64,000 nt of DNA from Microcaldota archaeon (GTDB lineage Archaea > Micrarchaeota > Micrarchaeia > Micrarchaeales > CABMGC01), in the NCBI GenBank assembly GCA_028866995.1, contig JAGWHD010000001.1, forward strand, positions 401,030-465,029, in the 5' to 3' direction. A program made the position numbers and the translations under genes. Positions 8,632 through 17,345 of the stretch are shown here, in pieces. The notes under the pieces were generated by a model that did not search any database, was not told where the DNA came from, and saw nothing but the letters and a program-made list of their open reading frames with translations. Within the stretch, counting starts at the first letter, position 1, and each line of letters starts with the position of its first letter.

Positions 8632-9765
8632 CTACTGAGTTCTTGAAACCTTCCTCATCAGAGGATCGAGCTTCTCGAAGAACCTGCTCCAGCTGTATTC
8701 CTTCTCGACCCTCCTCCTGCCATCCTTGCCCATCCTTGCAGCCAGGTCCTTGTGCTCAGCCACGAAGCGCATGCGCTCGGCCATCTCCTTGGGCGAATTG
8801 ACTAGGAAGCCCGTCCTGCCCTCTACTATCGTCTCCTTCGGCCCTCCCTCGTTTACCGATATGACCGGCTTTCCGCTCGCCATGGCCTCGAGCGGTATGA
8901 AGCCGAAGTCCTCGTTTATCGCCGAGAACAGGACAGCAGAGCACGTCGAATAGAGGCTCCTGAGCTTGGCCTCGCCGATGTTGCTAAGTATCTTGACGTT
9001 GCTGCCCTTCGCCATCTCCCTTATCCTGTCGTAATAGGCGCGGTGCTCCGGATCCTTGGACAGGCTCCCAGCTATCACGAGCCCGTACCTTCCATTGCTG
9101 GCCTTGGAGAACCTCTTGAACGCGTCTATCACGTAGTCCTGCCTCTTGTTCACCAGTATCCTCGATGGGTAAAGGAAGAACCTCTCGTCGCCCTCATTCC
9201 TGTATCCGGCGCTGTCTATGCCTGGATTTATGACCGTTGCGCTCCTGGAATAGTACCTCATTATCCTCTGCTTCGTGGTCTCGCTGTTGGTCGCTATCTC
9301 CTCTATGTCGTTCGTGACGCCGCTGGCTATCATCCTGTAGGCCTTCGCCATCGCCGCGTACACCAGCTTCTCCTTCGCCCCCCTGCTCTTCATCCTGGTG
9401 TCGTAGAGGTCGTACACCTCCCTAGGGGGCGTATGGCAGTACCAGAGCACGCGCTCGTTCCTGTGCCTTATCCACTCGCTAGGGGATATGTGCGCGTTTA
9501 TCACGTCATAGTCCTCCTCGAGCTTGAGGTTGTAGAAGCTGTATCCGTACCTGAAGCCCTGCGACGCCCTGTACGGCAGCATGCCTGACAGCGGCACCTT
9601 CTTGCCAACAACCTCGATCTCAAGCTTCGAGAACTCGTCGAAGGAGCCCTTCCTGTCGTATTCAAGCGTCAGGATCTTCGCCTTGTAGTGCTCGGCTACC
9701 TTCAGTATTACCCTGTCCACCCCGCCCCTCAGGTTTATGTAGGGCTGTGCTATCAATACCTTCAA
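8632..9765 (-). CDS. GT4-family glycosyltransferase
   Basis: Cytosolic GT-B glycosyltransferase of about 377 residues. The N-terminal acceptor domain begins MKVLIAQPYINLRGGVDRV. The C-terminal nucleotide-sugar domain has FFLYPSRILVNKRQDYVIDAF, then INEDFGFIPLEAMASGKPVI, the E-x7-E signature of GT4, and ETIVEGRTGFLV. TTG at 9763-9765 is chosen as start because GGTG lies just before it and the AglB stop is 13 bases upstream. It directly follows the oligosaccharyltransferase gene on the same strand, so a role in assembling the lipid-linked glycan used by AglB is likely. Sugar donor is unknown (often GDP-mannose or UDP-sugars). Confidence 0.88.
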   Translation of the reverse strand: MKVLIAQPYINLRGGVDRVILKVAEHYKAKILTLEYDRKGSFDEFSKLEIEVVGKKVPLSGMLPYRASQGFRYGYSFYNLKLEEDYDVINAHISPSEWIRHRNERVLWYCHTPPREVYDLYDTRMKSRGAKEKLVYAAMAKAYRMIASGVTNDIEEIATNSETTKQRIMRYYSRSATVINPGIDSAGYRNEGDERFFLYPSRILVNKRQDYVIDAFKRFSKASNGRYGLVIAGSLSKDPEHRAYYDRIREMAKGSNVKILSNIGEAKLRSLYSTCSAVLFSAINEDFGFIPLEAMASGKPVISVNEGGPKETIVEGRTGFLVNSPKEMAERMRFVAEHKDLAARMGKDGRRRVEKEYSWSRFFEKLDPLMRKVSRTQ

Positions 9766-9778
9766 AGAAACACCTGCC

Positions 9779-12700
9779 CTATCCAGGCATGGTATAGTTG
9801 TTGCGCACCCACGACGGCTTCTGGTTGAGCGTCGGCAACGACCCAGTGTAGTTGTCAAGCTGGAATATCATGATCTTGTTCGTAGAGTTGATGTAGTTGA
9901 AGCCTGTGACGTTGCTTGGGTATGCGAGCGTAAGTCCCGGCAGCTTGCCAAGGAAGAATCCCTGGTAGAAGTTCGAGTCGTAGAACCTGCTTGGGGCATT
10001 TGTTATCGTGCCATTAGGCCCGTTAGGCATGTACAGCGCTACGAAGCTGACAACGGTCTGCCCTCCCTGGGTGTTCACTCCGCCGAAGAAGTCCGACACT
10101 AGGACTATGTTGCTCTTGGTCCCGTTGTCGTAGTAGACGCTCGTCTTGACCCCATTGCTGAGATAGCCGTTCGCGAACGTGTTCTGTATGAAGCTCACAG
10201 GCACGCACACGCTCTGGTTCTGGTATGTGCCCTCTGCAAGTATCACCGCCTTGAGGGCCTGCACGCTGGAGTTGGAGAACGAGCAGTAGTTGTTTATGCT
10301 TGTCGAGACCGGTATCACAACGTACGCTGGCGCATGCGTAACCTCGCAGTTCGACGTTCCGAGCGCGTAGGGCTGCCCCGACAGTTTGCCCTGCGAGAAC
10401 GCGAACGCCATGCTTGTCTGGTTGACGTCGACGCATGCAAGGAAGTTCAGCGCGCCCCACTTGGGCAGGAGCTGGTCATCGAAAAGCACGTACTTGGCCT
10501 GCGACCTGTCCATGAAAGTCGTGAGCGTCGTGCTGTTGTATCCGTCAAGCGGTCCGAAGACGAACTGCGCAGCGGTGTCGTAGTCCTCCTGCGCGACAGC
10601 GTTGTCGCCTCTGAGCACGGCGTTGCTGTTCCCGAACCAGTTTATCCAGTCCCCGTAGTCCCACCACGACAGTATCCTTGGGCCGTGGGGCCCCACATTC
10701 GTCCTCATCCACTGCGTCGCCGCAAGCCAGTAACTTGGAACGGTATTGCAGTACATGCTGAGTCCGAGGCTGTTCCCGGCTGCGGACAGCGACGCGCAGT
10801 TGCTGTTGAAGGCCGCAGGTACTGCCTGCACCATGAGCGGCAGCATCTCGATCAGCACTATCAGTCCCGCAACTCCCAGTATGGCGTACCTTATTGTGTT
10901 CTTCTGGTCCTTGCTTATCAGCAGCAGCAGCTCCCCAAGTATTATCCCCATCGCCACTATGTATCCAACACCGAAATGCGGCAGGTACTTTATCTCGATC
11001 ATGCCGGCTATCGCCAAGGGCCACACCGCAGCGACCGCGAATATGCTGGTCTTTGAGCTCCTGTAGTATATCGCAAGCAGCGACAGCACTGTGAACACTA
11101 TCATGACAAGCCACACGAAGAGCGAGACCCCGCTCACCATGCTGCCTATGAAGCCGAAGCCGGCGCTGCCGAAGTTGAAGTTGGCCCCTGTAGGCGTGTA
11201 CTCCTGCACCGTCATGAACAAAGGCTTTGAAGGGGTCGTGAACCTCTTGCTTATGTCTATGTACCCTCTCACCGAATCGCCCAGGCTCGTGAAGAGCACA
11301 AGGAAAGTCACTATCACTACCAACAGCAGGAGGAAGGCAAGGTAATGGTAAACGTTGAACTTCGGCACCATCTTGCGCTCAGCAAGCAGTTCCGGAAGCT
11401 TCTCGAATATGACGACGAATAGGTAGGCAAGCAGCGGGAAGGCTATGGTCACAGGTATGAAGCCCAGCACGTAAGGTATCCTGCTGTTGAGCGTGCCTCC
11501 ATACGGGTCGTATATGCCGAACGAGATGATTATAATGAGAAGGACTATGCCGTTCATTATGTAGAAATCCCTGTTGTCCTCCTTCCTCAGCACGTTAAGC
11601 ACACCCTGCAGGATTATGTATATCGCAAGTATTGCAGTAGGAACAGTGTAGTAGTGCGCTCCGAGGAAGTTCGACGCGAACGCTATGCCCGCAAGCACGG
11701 CGTACCTCTTCTCCTTAGGGTTGCTGACAGCGAGCATGTAAGAGGCGTAGAAGAAGAACATCGCGAATATGCCCCATGGTTCGAGGAGCTGCTCGCCTGC
11801 TATGAACGTGGTTATGAGCGCCGGCATCGCGGCCGCAAGCGCCCCCCCGAACATCGCGGGCCACTTCCCGTACTGGTGGTAAAGAAGCATGAAAACAGCG
11901 AAGACCAGGAGCGCTGCGACGAGCGGCGGATAGACGCTGCTGACAGCGCTCATCAGGCCCGTGTCTATCGACGTGCTGTTGGGCGAAGGCCCGGCAAGCT
12001 CGTACCAGAAGGCCTCAAGATAGGGGACTACAGGCTCTATCCTGTGTAGCGTCCCTCCAGGCACCACTGGCCACGCCGAATGGTCGTAATAAGGCTGGAA
12101 GCCGTACGTGACTATGTAACCTGTGCTGAGCATGTCGAAGTACGGGTCGAACTCGAAGTACTTCGCAGCCACTCCTATGTTCTCTATCCTTGTAGCGAAG
12201 GTTATGAGCATGAGCGCCAGCAGTATGAGCCATACGTAATTGTTCCTGATCCAGCCGCCGCTCTTTGCTGCGCTGGCTATCAGCATGTTCTCCTCCTTTT
12301 CGTGCTCCTCGAACAGCCTCCTCTCCTGCTCAAGGTGGTCCTTCTCTATCTTTGCCCTCTCGTCAGCTCCAGCGGCCTTGAGCAGCTCCATCTCCTCGTT
12401 GTGCCTCCTTGCAAGCTCCTCCTCCTCCTTCTGGTGCTCCCTTATTATCTTTACGTCAGTGCCGAGCTCCGATATCTTCCCCCTTAGCGACGCGAGCCTC
12501 GTCCTGTAGTCCCTGTTCAGCTCTCTCTTCAGCTCCTGCTCAGACTTTGTCCCGACCGAACCTATGTTTATTGCCTTCTGCTGCACGCAGAGGCCCAGGC
12601 CGAGCAGCGTCAGGAAGGCGACGTTCGCGAGGTAGAGGTTCTCAGAGAACGAGAAGAAGTGTATGAAATTCATGAAGTAGGATTCGAACCACGTCAATGC

Positions 12701-12847
12701 AGGAGGGAAGAGGAGCCCGAATATGATGCCTATAGCAACTATCTCGAACATCGGCATGCCGGTCTTCTTCAGGAGCGCCAGCGCCAGGAAGTACCCCGGC
12801 AGCGCGACCGACAATATGCCTATTAATAGGGACACAAAGAAAGACAT
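9779..12847 (-). CDS. aglB: STT3/AglB-type oligosaccharyltransferase with extra N-terminal coiled coil
   Basis: Membrane enzyme of 1022 residues that transfers a lipid-linked oligosaccharide to Asn in NxS/T sequons on the outer face. The catalytic hallmarks are present: FDPYFD (about 233-238) supplies the acidic metal site, the A-GEQLLEPWG region follows in the GT-C core, and WWDYGDW (about 725-731) is the WWDYG acceptor-binding motif, followed by a soluble beta-rich C-terminal domain. Unusually, the GT-C core is preceded by three predicted membrane helices (about 2-24, 33-55, 70-90) and a strongly charged Glu/Lys/Arg coiled coil (about 103-190). Known AglBs start near what is residue 200 here. 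A GT4 gene follows 13 bases downstream. Confidence 0.9.
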   Translation of the reverse strand: MSFFVSLLIGILSVALPGYFLALALLKKTGMPMFEIVAIGIIFGLLFPPALTWFESYFMNFIHFFSFSENLYLANVAFLTLLGLGLCVQQKAINIGSVGTKSEQELKRELNRDYRTRLASLRGKISELGTDVKIIREHQKEEEELARRHNEEMELLKAAGADERAKIEKDHLEQERRLFEEHEKEENMLIASAAKSGGWIRNNYVWLILLALMLITFATRIENIGVAAKYFEFDPYFDMLSTGYIVTYGFQPYYDHSAWPVVPGGTLHRIEPVVPYLEAFWYELAGPSPNSTSIDTGLMSAVSSVYPPLVAALLVFAVFMLLYHQYGKWPAMFGGALAAAMPALITTFIAGEQLLEPWGIFAMFFFYASYMLAVSNPKEKRYAVLAGIAFASNFLGAHYYTVPTAILAIYIILQGVLNVLRKEDNRDFYIMNGIVLLIIIISFGIYDPYGGTLNSRIPYVLGFIPVTIAFPLLAYLFVVIFEKLPELLAERKMVPKFNVYHYLAFLLLLVVIVTFLVLFTSLGDSVRGYIDISKRFTTPSKPLFMTVQEYTPTGANFNFGSAGFGFIGSMVSGVSLFVWLVMIVFTVLSLLAIYYRSSKTSIFAVAAVWPLAIAGMIEIKYLPHFGVGYIVAMGIILGELLLLISKDQKNTIRYAILGVAGLIVLIEMLPLMVQAVPAAFNSNCASLSAAGNSLGLSMYCNTVPSYWLAATQWMRTNVGPHGPRILSWWDYGDWINWFGNSNAVLRGDNAVAQEDYDTAAQFVFGPLDGYNSTTLTTFMDRSQAKYVLFDDQLLPKWGALNFLACVDVNQTSMAFAFSQGKLSGQPYALGTSNCEVTHAPAYVVIPVSTSINNYCSFSNSSVQALKAVILAEGTYQNQSVCVPVSFIQNTFANGYLSNGVKTSVYYDNGTKSNIVLVSDFFGGVNTQGGQTVVSFVALYMPNGPNGTITNAPSRFYDSNFYQGFFLGKLPGLTLAYPSNVTGFNYINSTNKIMIFQLDNYTGSLPTLNQKPSWVRNNYTMPG

Positions 12848-12911
12848 ATAATCGTAAGATGAAAAGTATACTTACAACCCTATTTCCAGACAAGTTATTA
12901 AAGGTAAGTAT

Positions 12912-14009
12912 TTGATTGGCAATGTCTCAATTGTCGGCGCTGGAACTGCCGGCCTGATAGCCGCGAAGGCCCTGTCAAGGCACGGGATAAGGACAACTGT
13001 ATACGACCAGAAGCACAGGCTGGGCCGGCCCCCTCGCGCTTCAGGCATACTCTCCATTAAGGGGTTGGGCTCCCTAGGGATAGAATATTCGAGGGCCGTC
13101 ACGAACACCCTTTCAGGCGCAAGAATCCATGCGGGAGGCCAGACCGTGAGCATAAAGTCCAAGGAACCGATAGCTCACGTCCTCGACAGGCCAGAGCTCA
13201 ACGAGATATGCAGGGAGGAGGCGGAATCTGCCGGCGCGCTCGTAATTACTGGCCAGAGGATATCCGGACACGCGCTGGACAGGATGAGCGGCTCCGGGAT
13301 ACTAATCGGGGCCGACGGCGCGGTCTCATCTGTAGCCGGGCATTTCTCAATGGGGCCGATAGGCAGGCACGCTCTGACCTACAAGGCTGAATACGAGGTA
13401 AGCTCAAACGACGGCATGGTAGATCTCTTCTTCGACAGCGCGTACAAGGGCCTATTCGCGTGGCTGTGCCCCAACTCCAACGACATACTGGAAGTCGGTG
13501 TCGGTGTAGACTCGAGATACGGCAACGGGAAGAGGGCCTTCGAGCATTTCATAAGGAGCAAGGATGTGGCAGGCATCATAGGCTACAGTAAACCAGTAAG
13601 CGAGGGTGCAAGCATGATACCGATGTCAATGAGGCACAGGATTGTCGACGAAAGCAGGGGGGTGCTGCTTGTCGGGGATGCGGCTGGCCAGGTCAAGGCG
13701 ACTACAGGGGGTGGCATAATCTTCGGAGGGAACGCCGCACTCATCGCAGCTGAGACCATAAAGCGGCACATGGAAGAGGGCGCGAGCCTGAAAGATTACG
13801 AGGACATTTTCAGCAGGAGGTACGGCATGGAGATGGCGCTCCACAGGGCGATATCAGCTGTATACTCCAACTCGGGACCCGGCACGATAGGCCTGGGGCT
13901 CAGGATGATGCGCACAATCGGCCTTGACAGGTTCCTGGGCGACTACGGTGACATGGACATGCCGAGCCTGATGATAAAGCGATTCTTCCTAAGGGGGCTG
14001 TCAAACTAG
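12912..14009 (+). CDS. FAD-dependent geranylgeranyl reductase family protein
   Basis: Flavoprotein of 365 residues. The N-terminus VSIVGAGTAGLIAAKALSRHG is the dinucleotide-binding GxGxxG, followed by RASGILSIKGLG. The C-terminal half has GVLLVGDAAGQVKATTGGGIIFG, the GD(A)AG flavin motif with the TGGGI extension typical of digeranylgeranylglycerophospholipid reductases. These saturate isoprenoid chains of archaeal ether lipids at the membrane. The start appears to be TTG at 12912; no in-frame ATG lies nearby. It stands alone on the plus strand. Other members of the family reduce different isoprenoids, so the exact substrate is inference. Confidence 0.87.
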   Translation: MIGNVSIVGAGTAGLIAAKALSRHGIRTTVYDQKHRLGRPPRASGILSIKGLGSLGIEYSRAVTNTLSGARIHAGGQTVSIKSKEPIAHVLDRPELNEICREEAESAGALVITGQRISGHALDRMSGSGILIGADGAVSSVAGHFSMGPIGRHALTYKAEYEVSSNDGMVDLFFDSAYKGLFAWLCPNSNDILEVGVGVDSRYGNGKRAFEHFIRSKDVAGIIGYSKPVSEGASMIPMSMRHRIVDESRGVLLVGDAAGQVKATTGGGIIFGGNAALIAAETIKRHMEEGASLKDYEDIFSRRYGMEMALHRAISAVYSNSGPGTIGLGLRMMRTIGLDRFLGDYGDMDMPSLMIKRFFLRGLSN

Positions 14010-14019
14010 CCGAGCGCTT

Positions 14020-14544
14020 TCAGGACTGCTGCCCATCGGCTCCATGCTCTCCGTGCCTCTTCTCAAGAAGCTTCTTCCCAAGCTCCTCCCTGTTCTTGAG
14101 GTCCTTCTTCACCTTCTCGAAGTCCTCCTTTGTCAGCACCCGTTCCATAATGTACTGCGAATAATCTACGGCTGTCTGGGCGATGTCTATCAGTATTGAT
14201 TGCAGCTCGCTCATCTTCATGTTGTACTCGGACTCGGGCTTCATTATCTCGACGCCAGCCGGAGGGTACTTGAACACGGTCTTTATCAGCGAGTTGATGT
14301 CCTTGAACAGCATTACGACAGTTGCATTGGTCGAGAACATGTTCTCCATCTTTATCGGCTCGTCTATTGCGCCGTAGCAGTAGACCACTCCTGGGGCCTT
14401 CATCAGGTTGTTGTTCAGCAGCTCCGTCATGAGCGGCTGCAGGTCATCCCTGTTCTCGCTCTGCATGTCGAAGTATAGCTTGACCAGCAGGCCCCCCTTC
14501 TGGACTGTCCTCTTCGTAAGCTCCTCTACCTCTGATTTCGCCAT
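14020..14544 (-). CDS. Conserved hypothetical protein, probably cytosolic
   Basis: I do not recognise this 174-residue protein. It has no signal peptide or membrane helix. The first 100 residues alternate short strands and helices (GGLLVKLYFDMQS, APGVVYCYGAIDEP, ATVVMLFKDINSL, PAGVEIMKPESEY), suggesting an alpha/beta fold. The remainder is helical and ends in a charged Lys/Glu segment and a His/Gly tail. It ends 10 bases from the lipid reductase (convergent), and its ATG lies 2 bases after the hisS stop, so it is almost certainly co-transcribed with and translationally linked to hisS. No function is proposed. Confidence 0.75.
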   Translation of the reverse strand: MAKSEVEELTKRTVQKGGLLVKLYFDMQSENRDDLQPLMTELLNNNLMKAPGVVYCYGAIDEPIKMENMFSTNATVVMLFKDINSLIKTVFKYPPAGVEIMKPESEYNMKMSELQSILIDIAQTAVDYSQYIMERVLTKEDFEKVKKDLKNREELGKKLLEKRHGEHGADGQQS

Positions 14545-14546
14545 TA

Positions 14547-15821
14547 TTACGCCCTAAGCCTCGATATTACCGAATCTATGTCAAGTATGTCCTCTATACC
14601 TGTGTCCATGTCTCGCAGTTTGACCCTGCTCGCATCCTTCTCCATCTTCCCTATTATTATGACCTTTCCTATCCCTATTGAAGACGCGTACTCAAGCTGC
14701 TTCGATATGCTTCTGCCCGTTATGTCTAGGTCCGTGCATATGCCTGCGGCCCTGAGCCTTCCCGCGACGTTGATTGCGTAATCCCTGACCTCACCGCCTA
14801 TGCACCCTATGAACACGTCCGCGTATGATCTTCTCTTGTCGGAGCCGTTGACGAGCCCCACGATCCTGCTGACGCCTATCGATGTCCCTACCGCAGGCAG
14901 CTGCCTCTTCGAGTATACTCCTATGAGATTGTCATACCTCCCTCCTGCGACGATGGTCGGCAGCCTCTTCTCGTTCTGGAACACCACGAACTCCCAGACG
15001 AATCCTGTATAATAGTCAAGGCCCCTTGCAAGGCTGAGGTCCACGAACGCGAGCCCCAGCATCTTGTAGGATTCAAGTATCTTGAGCAGCTGCCTCAGCC
15101 TGTCGATCTCCTCCTTCGCGGCGGGTATGCTCCCCTCGACGCGCCTCAGCTTCTCCTCATTGTCGACGTTGTTGGTGACGAAGCTCAGAAGCTCCTCGCA
15201 CCTGTTGCCCTCTATGCCCATGCCCGTCAGGGCCTTTGCGACCTCGTTCCTGCCCGTCTTCTCCAGCTTGTCTATGGCCCTTATGGCCTGCGTCTGCCTC
15301 TCCTTCGGTATCCCGAAGTAATCGAGTATCGCGTTGAGCACGACCCTGCTGTTTATCATTATCCTGTAGCTGTCTATCCCAAGTGACTCGAGCGCCACTG
15401 CAGCAGCCGCTATCACCTCGGCGTCGCTCGATAGCTCTGAGCTGCCGACTATGTCCACATCCGCCTGTATGAACTCCCTGTAGCGCATGTGCTGCGGCTC
15501 CTCCTTCCTCCAGGTCTTGCCTATCTGGTACCTCTTGAACGGCAACGGAAGGTCCTTGTTCATCGCCATGTACCTTGCCAGCGGCACCGTGAGGTCGAAA
15601 CGTAACCCAGACTCTCCGTTGTCCAGCGTGTATATCTCCTTCCTCGTCTCGTCTCCGTATGCCTTGGCATTGATGACGTCGAGGTTCTCCATGGCCGGCG
15701 TGTCTATCGGAGAGAAACCGAACCTCCTGAAAGATGACTCTATCTTGCGTATTATGTCGTTGAGGGCTATCGCCTCCTGCGTCCCGTAATCCCTTGTACC
15801 TCTAGGCAGGTCTATGGGCAT
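14547..15821 (-). CDS. hisS: Histidyl-tRNA synthetase
   Basis: Class II aminoacyl-tRNA synthetase charging tRNA-His; a tRNA-His(GTG) gene is also in this window at about 55 kb. Residues 1-320 form the catalytic core: LPRGTRDYG at the start, motif 2 RKEEPQHMRYREFIQADVDI near 110, and the histidine-binding LARGLDYYTG near 265. The C-terminal about 90 residues form the anticodon-binding domain (DVFIGCIGGEVRDYAINVAGRLR). The 424-residue length is typical. Confidence 0.96.
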   Translation of the reverse strand: MPIDLPRGTRDYGTQEAIALNDIIRKIESSFRRFGFSPIDTPAMENLDVINAKAYGDETRKEIYTLDNGESGLRFDLTVPLARYMAMNKDLPLPFKRYQIGKTWRKEEPQHMRYREFIQADVDIVGSSELSSDAEVIAAAAVALESLGIDSYRIMINSRVVLNAILDYFGIPKERQTQAIRAIDKLEKTGRNEVAKALTGMGIEGNRCEELLSFVTNNVDNEEKLRRVEGSIPAAKEEIDRLRQLLKILESYKMLGLAFVDLSLARGLDYYTGFVWEFVVFQNEKRLPTIVAGGRYDNLIGVYSKRQLPAVGTSIGVSRIVGLVNGSDKRRSYADVFIGCIGGEVRDYAINVAGRLRAAGICTDLDITGRSISKQLEYASSIGIGKVIIIGKMEKDASRVKLRDMDTGIEDILDIDSVISRLRA

Positions 15822-15865
15822 TCCACCAACGTTATTGGATTAGAGAGCAAAAGATATAAGCGCTG

Positions 15866-16180
15866 TTATAGGTTCTTGTCAAGCCACTTCTTGAAGGACT
15901 CCTTCGGAAGGGCGCCCACCGACATCGCCTTGACCTCGCCCTTCTCGAAGAGAAGGACCGTAGGTATGCTCATTATGTTGTACCTTGCGGCTATCTCTGA
16001 GTTCTCGTCGGTGTTGAGCTTGAAGAACTTCACCTTCGAAGAGTAGTCCTTCGACACGTCCTCTATTATGGGCGAGAATATCCTGCAAGGCCCGCACCAT
16101 TCGGCCCAGAAATCAACCAGCACAGGCTGCTTTGCGTTCAGCACTTCCGCATCGAAATTGTCCTTTGTCAAATCCATCAT
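15866..16180 (-). CDS. trxA: Thioredoxin
   Basis: Cytosolic thiol-disulfide oxidoreductase of about 104 residues with the canonical FWAEWCGPCRIFSPI active site near residue 28, the cis-proline segment SIPTVLLFEKG near 73, and Asp in VLVDFWA. No signal peptide. The ATG at 16180 is preferred over an upstream GTG at 16189. A TATA box at about 16220-16232 on this strand gives a short leader. Its reductase is not in the window. Divergent from the histone-fold gene. Confidence 0.94.
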   Translation of the reverse strand: MMDLTKDNFDAEVLNAKQPVLVDFWAEWCGPCRIFSPIIEDVSKDYSSKVKFFKLNTDENSEIAARYNIMSIPTVLLFEKGEVKAMSVGALPKESFKKWLDKNL

Positions 16181-16217
16181 AGGTACCACATAGGAGCGAT
16201 GATCGTTTCTGCCCTTC

Positions 16218-16265
16218 TAAATTATATAAAGCTTTACCCGTCGCCCATGTATAAATTTATAATGC
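16218..16265. promoter_or_regulatory. Divergent promoter between thioredoxin and histone-fold gene
   Basis: The minus-strand TATA element CTTTATATAATTTAG at about 16218-16232 lies about 40 bases before the trxA ATG. The plus-strand element ATGTATAAATTTATAATG at about 16248-16265 lies about 50 bases before the ATG at 16312. Both are among the clearest TATA matches in the window. The intervening GCTTTACCCG separates them. Confidence 0.55.
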
Positions 16266-16311
16266 TGCGATGGGAATGTGCATCAGTGATGAACTCCAAC
16301 TCTGAGCAGTG

Positions 16312-16557
16312 ATGAGGATCTTGAGTGCTGATTTGATGACAAGGATATCGCCGAAGAGGATAAAGCAGATAGTCAACAGCAGCTTCGGCGTCAAGATAAC
16401 CGAGAAAGGCGCGGAGAGGATAGCGGAGATCCTCGAGAAGGAGGCGAAGAGCATATCGAGCTTCGCTGTGCAGAACGCCATCAGGAACAAGAGGGGCAAG
16501 GTGACGAAGAAGGACATCAAGGACTACGTCATAAGAAGGGTTCTTGATGGAAAATAG
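16312..16557 (+). CDS. Divergent archaeal histone-fold protein
   Basis: Small protein of about 81 residues whose helix pattern matches the histone fold: RISPKRIKQIVNSSFG (helix 1), KITEKGAERIAEILEKEAKSISSFAVQNAIRN (long helix 2), and KRGKVTKKDIKDYVIRRVL (loop 2 plus helix 3). RGKVTKKDI corresponds to the RKTIKAEDI loop of archaeal histones. Internal ATG 16336 would give a compact 73-residue histone-length protein; ATG 16312 adds eight residues. It overlaps by 11 bases the zinc-ribbon gene that follows, suggesting one transcript. It may package DNA or act as a TAF/NF-Y-like factor; identity as a true nucleosomal histone is inference. Confidence 0.72.
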   Translation: MRILSADLMTRISPKRIKQIVNSSFGVKITEKGAERIAEILEKEAKSISSFAVQNAIRNKRGKVTKKDIKDYVIRRVLDGK

Positions 16558-17095
16558 GCTTGATGTATACGAGAGCGACGACAAAAGGCTGATGACGGGA
16601 ACGTATCCCAGGGGCAACAGTTGCTATTTCTGCATCGCCGAGGGCACCGCGCTCGGCTCGTTGGTATCCGAATTCACAGACAAGGGCGCGCTGGAGAACC
16701 AGGTGTACAGGAAAGGGGGCGTGCCAATAGACGAGCTAAAGGCGTACCTTGGCAAAACAGACCCAAGGATTGTCAGGGCAGGCAGCTACAAGGGCGTCAG
16801 GATAGCCGTAAAGTGCACAAAGTGCGGTAACGGGGAGCTGAGGAGGGAGCTGGACATGACGGAGCCGCTGTCTATAACTAAGGTTCCGGTAATGCCTACG
16901 CTGAGGTGCATCTCGTGCGGGCAGAGGTTCTATTCTGTTACCGAGAACTACGTCAGGAACCTCGTCGAGTCAAACAGAGACCTTTTCACAGACGAAGAGC
17001 TCGCCGAAAAGGCGAAGGATGAGGATGCCTTCATAAGGCTTATCAATGAATACGTAATAAGAATTTTCGCTTCCAAGAAGATAATGCGTATATAG
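16547..17095 (+). CDS. Unknown protein with three CxxC motifs (zinc-ribbon-like)
   Basis: Unrecognised 182-residue protein with three Cys pairs: NSCYFCI near 26-29, VKCTKCGNG near 90-93 and LRCISCGQRF near 122-125. The last two would form a four-Cys zinc ribbon. The central stretch (TDPRIVRAGSYKGVRIAVKC) looks beta-rich; the C-terminal 50 residues are helical and acidic, then basic. It starts at ATG 16547 inside the end of the histone-fold gene, in another frame, and the PRC-barrel gene follows 10 bases after. A nucleic-acid or RNA-polymerase-associated role fits the zinc ribbon and neighbours but is only a guess. Confidence 0.72.
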   Translation: MENRLDVYESDDKRLMTGTYPRGNSCYFCIAEGTALGSLVSEFTDKGALENQVYRKGGVPIDELKAYLGKTDPRIVRAGSYKGVRIAVKCTKCGNGELRRELDMTEPLSITKVPVMPTLRCISCGQRFYSVTENYVRNLVESNRDLFTDEELAEKAKDEDAFIRLINEYVIRIFASKKIMRI

Positions 17096-17105
17096 GGTTG
17101 ATCAA

Positions 17106-17345
17106 ATGAGTGTTCCGATTTCAGAACTGTACAACAAGAAGGTGATAGCCTCGGACGGCAGGCTCCTAGGCGAGGTGAAGGGCGTGATAATAAACATAGA
17201 CGATTCAGCTGTCTCGCACCTCCTGCTAAACAACGTCGAGAACCTTATAAGGAGCGGCAACCTGCGCGACGACTTCCTCAAGAACAGCATAATGTTCAAG
17301 AGGGTGAAGAAGATCTCCGAGACTATAATAGTCAGCGAGAAATAG
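17106..17345 (+). CDS. PRC-barrel domain protein
   Basis: Single-domain PRC-barrel protein of 79 residues: ISELYNKKVIASDGRLLGEVKGVIINIDDSA is the typical opening (K-V-DG-LGEV-dv-id), followed by LLLNNVENLI and a basic end with VKKISETIIV. Free-standing archaeal PRC barrels are common and are linked to RNA metabolism or cell division (the CdvA N-terminus is one), but individual roles are mostly unknown. It is the last gene of the histone-fold/zinc-ribbon run; its stop abuts the convergent cupin gene. Confidence 0.85.
   Translation: MSVPISELYNKKVIASDGRLLGEVKGVIINIDDSAVSHLLLNNVENLIRSGNLRDDFLKNSIMFKRVKKISETIIVSEK

Noticed and set aside
8632-9858. Longer glycosyltransferase start at 9858
   Set aside because: The extra 31 residues (Arg/Ser/Thr-rich) overlap the end of aglB and are not family-like; TTG 9765 with an upstream GGTG gives a standard GT-B start.
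10334-11056. A 240-codon open frame antisense to aglB
   Set aside because: Fully inside aglB, no start context and no motif; shadow of the real frame.
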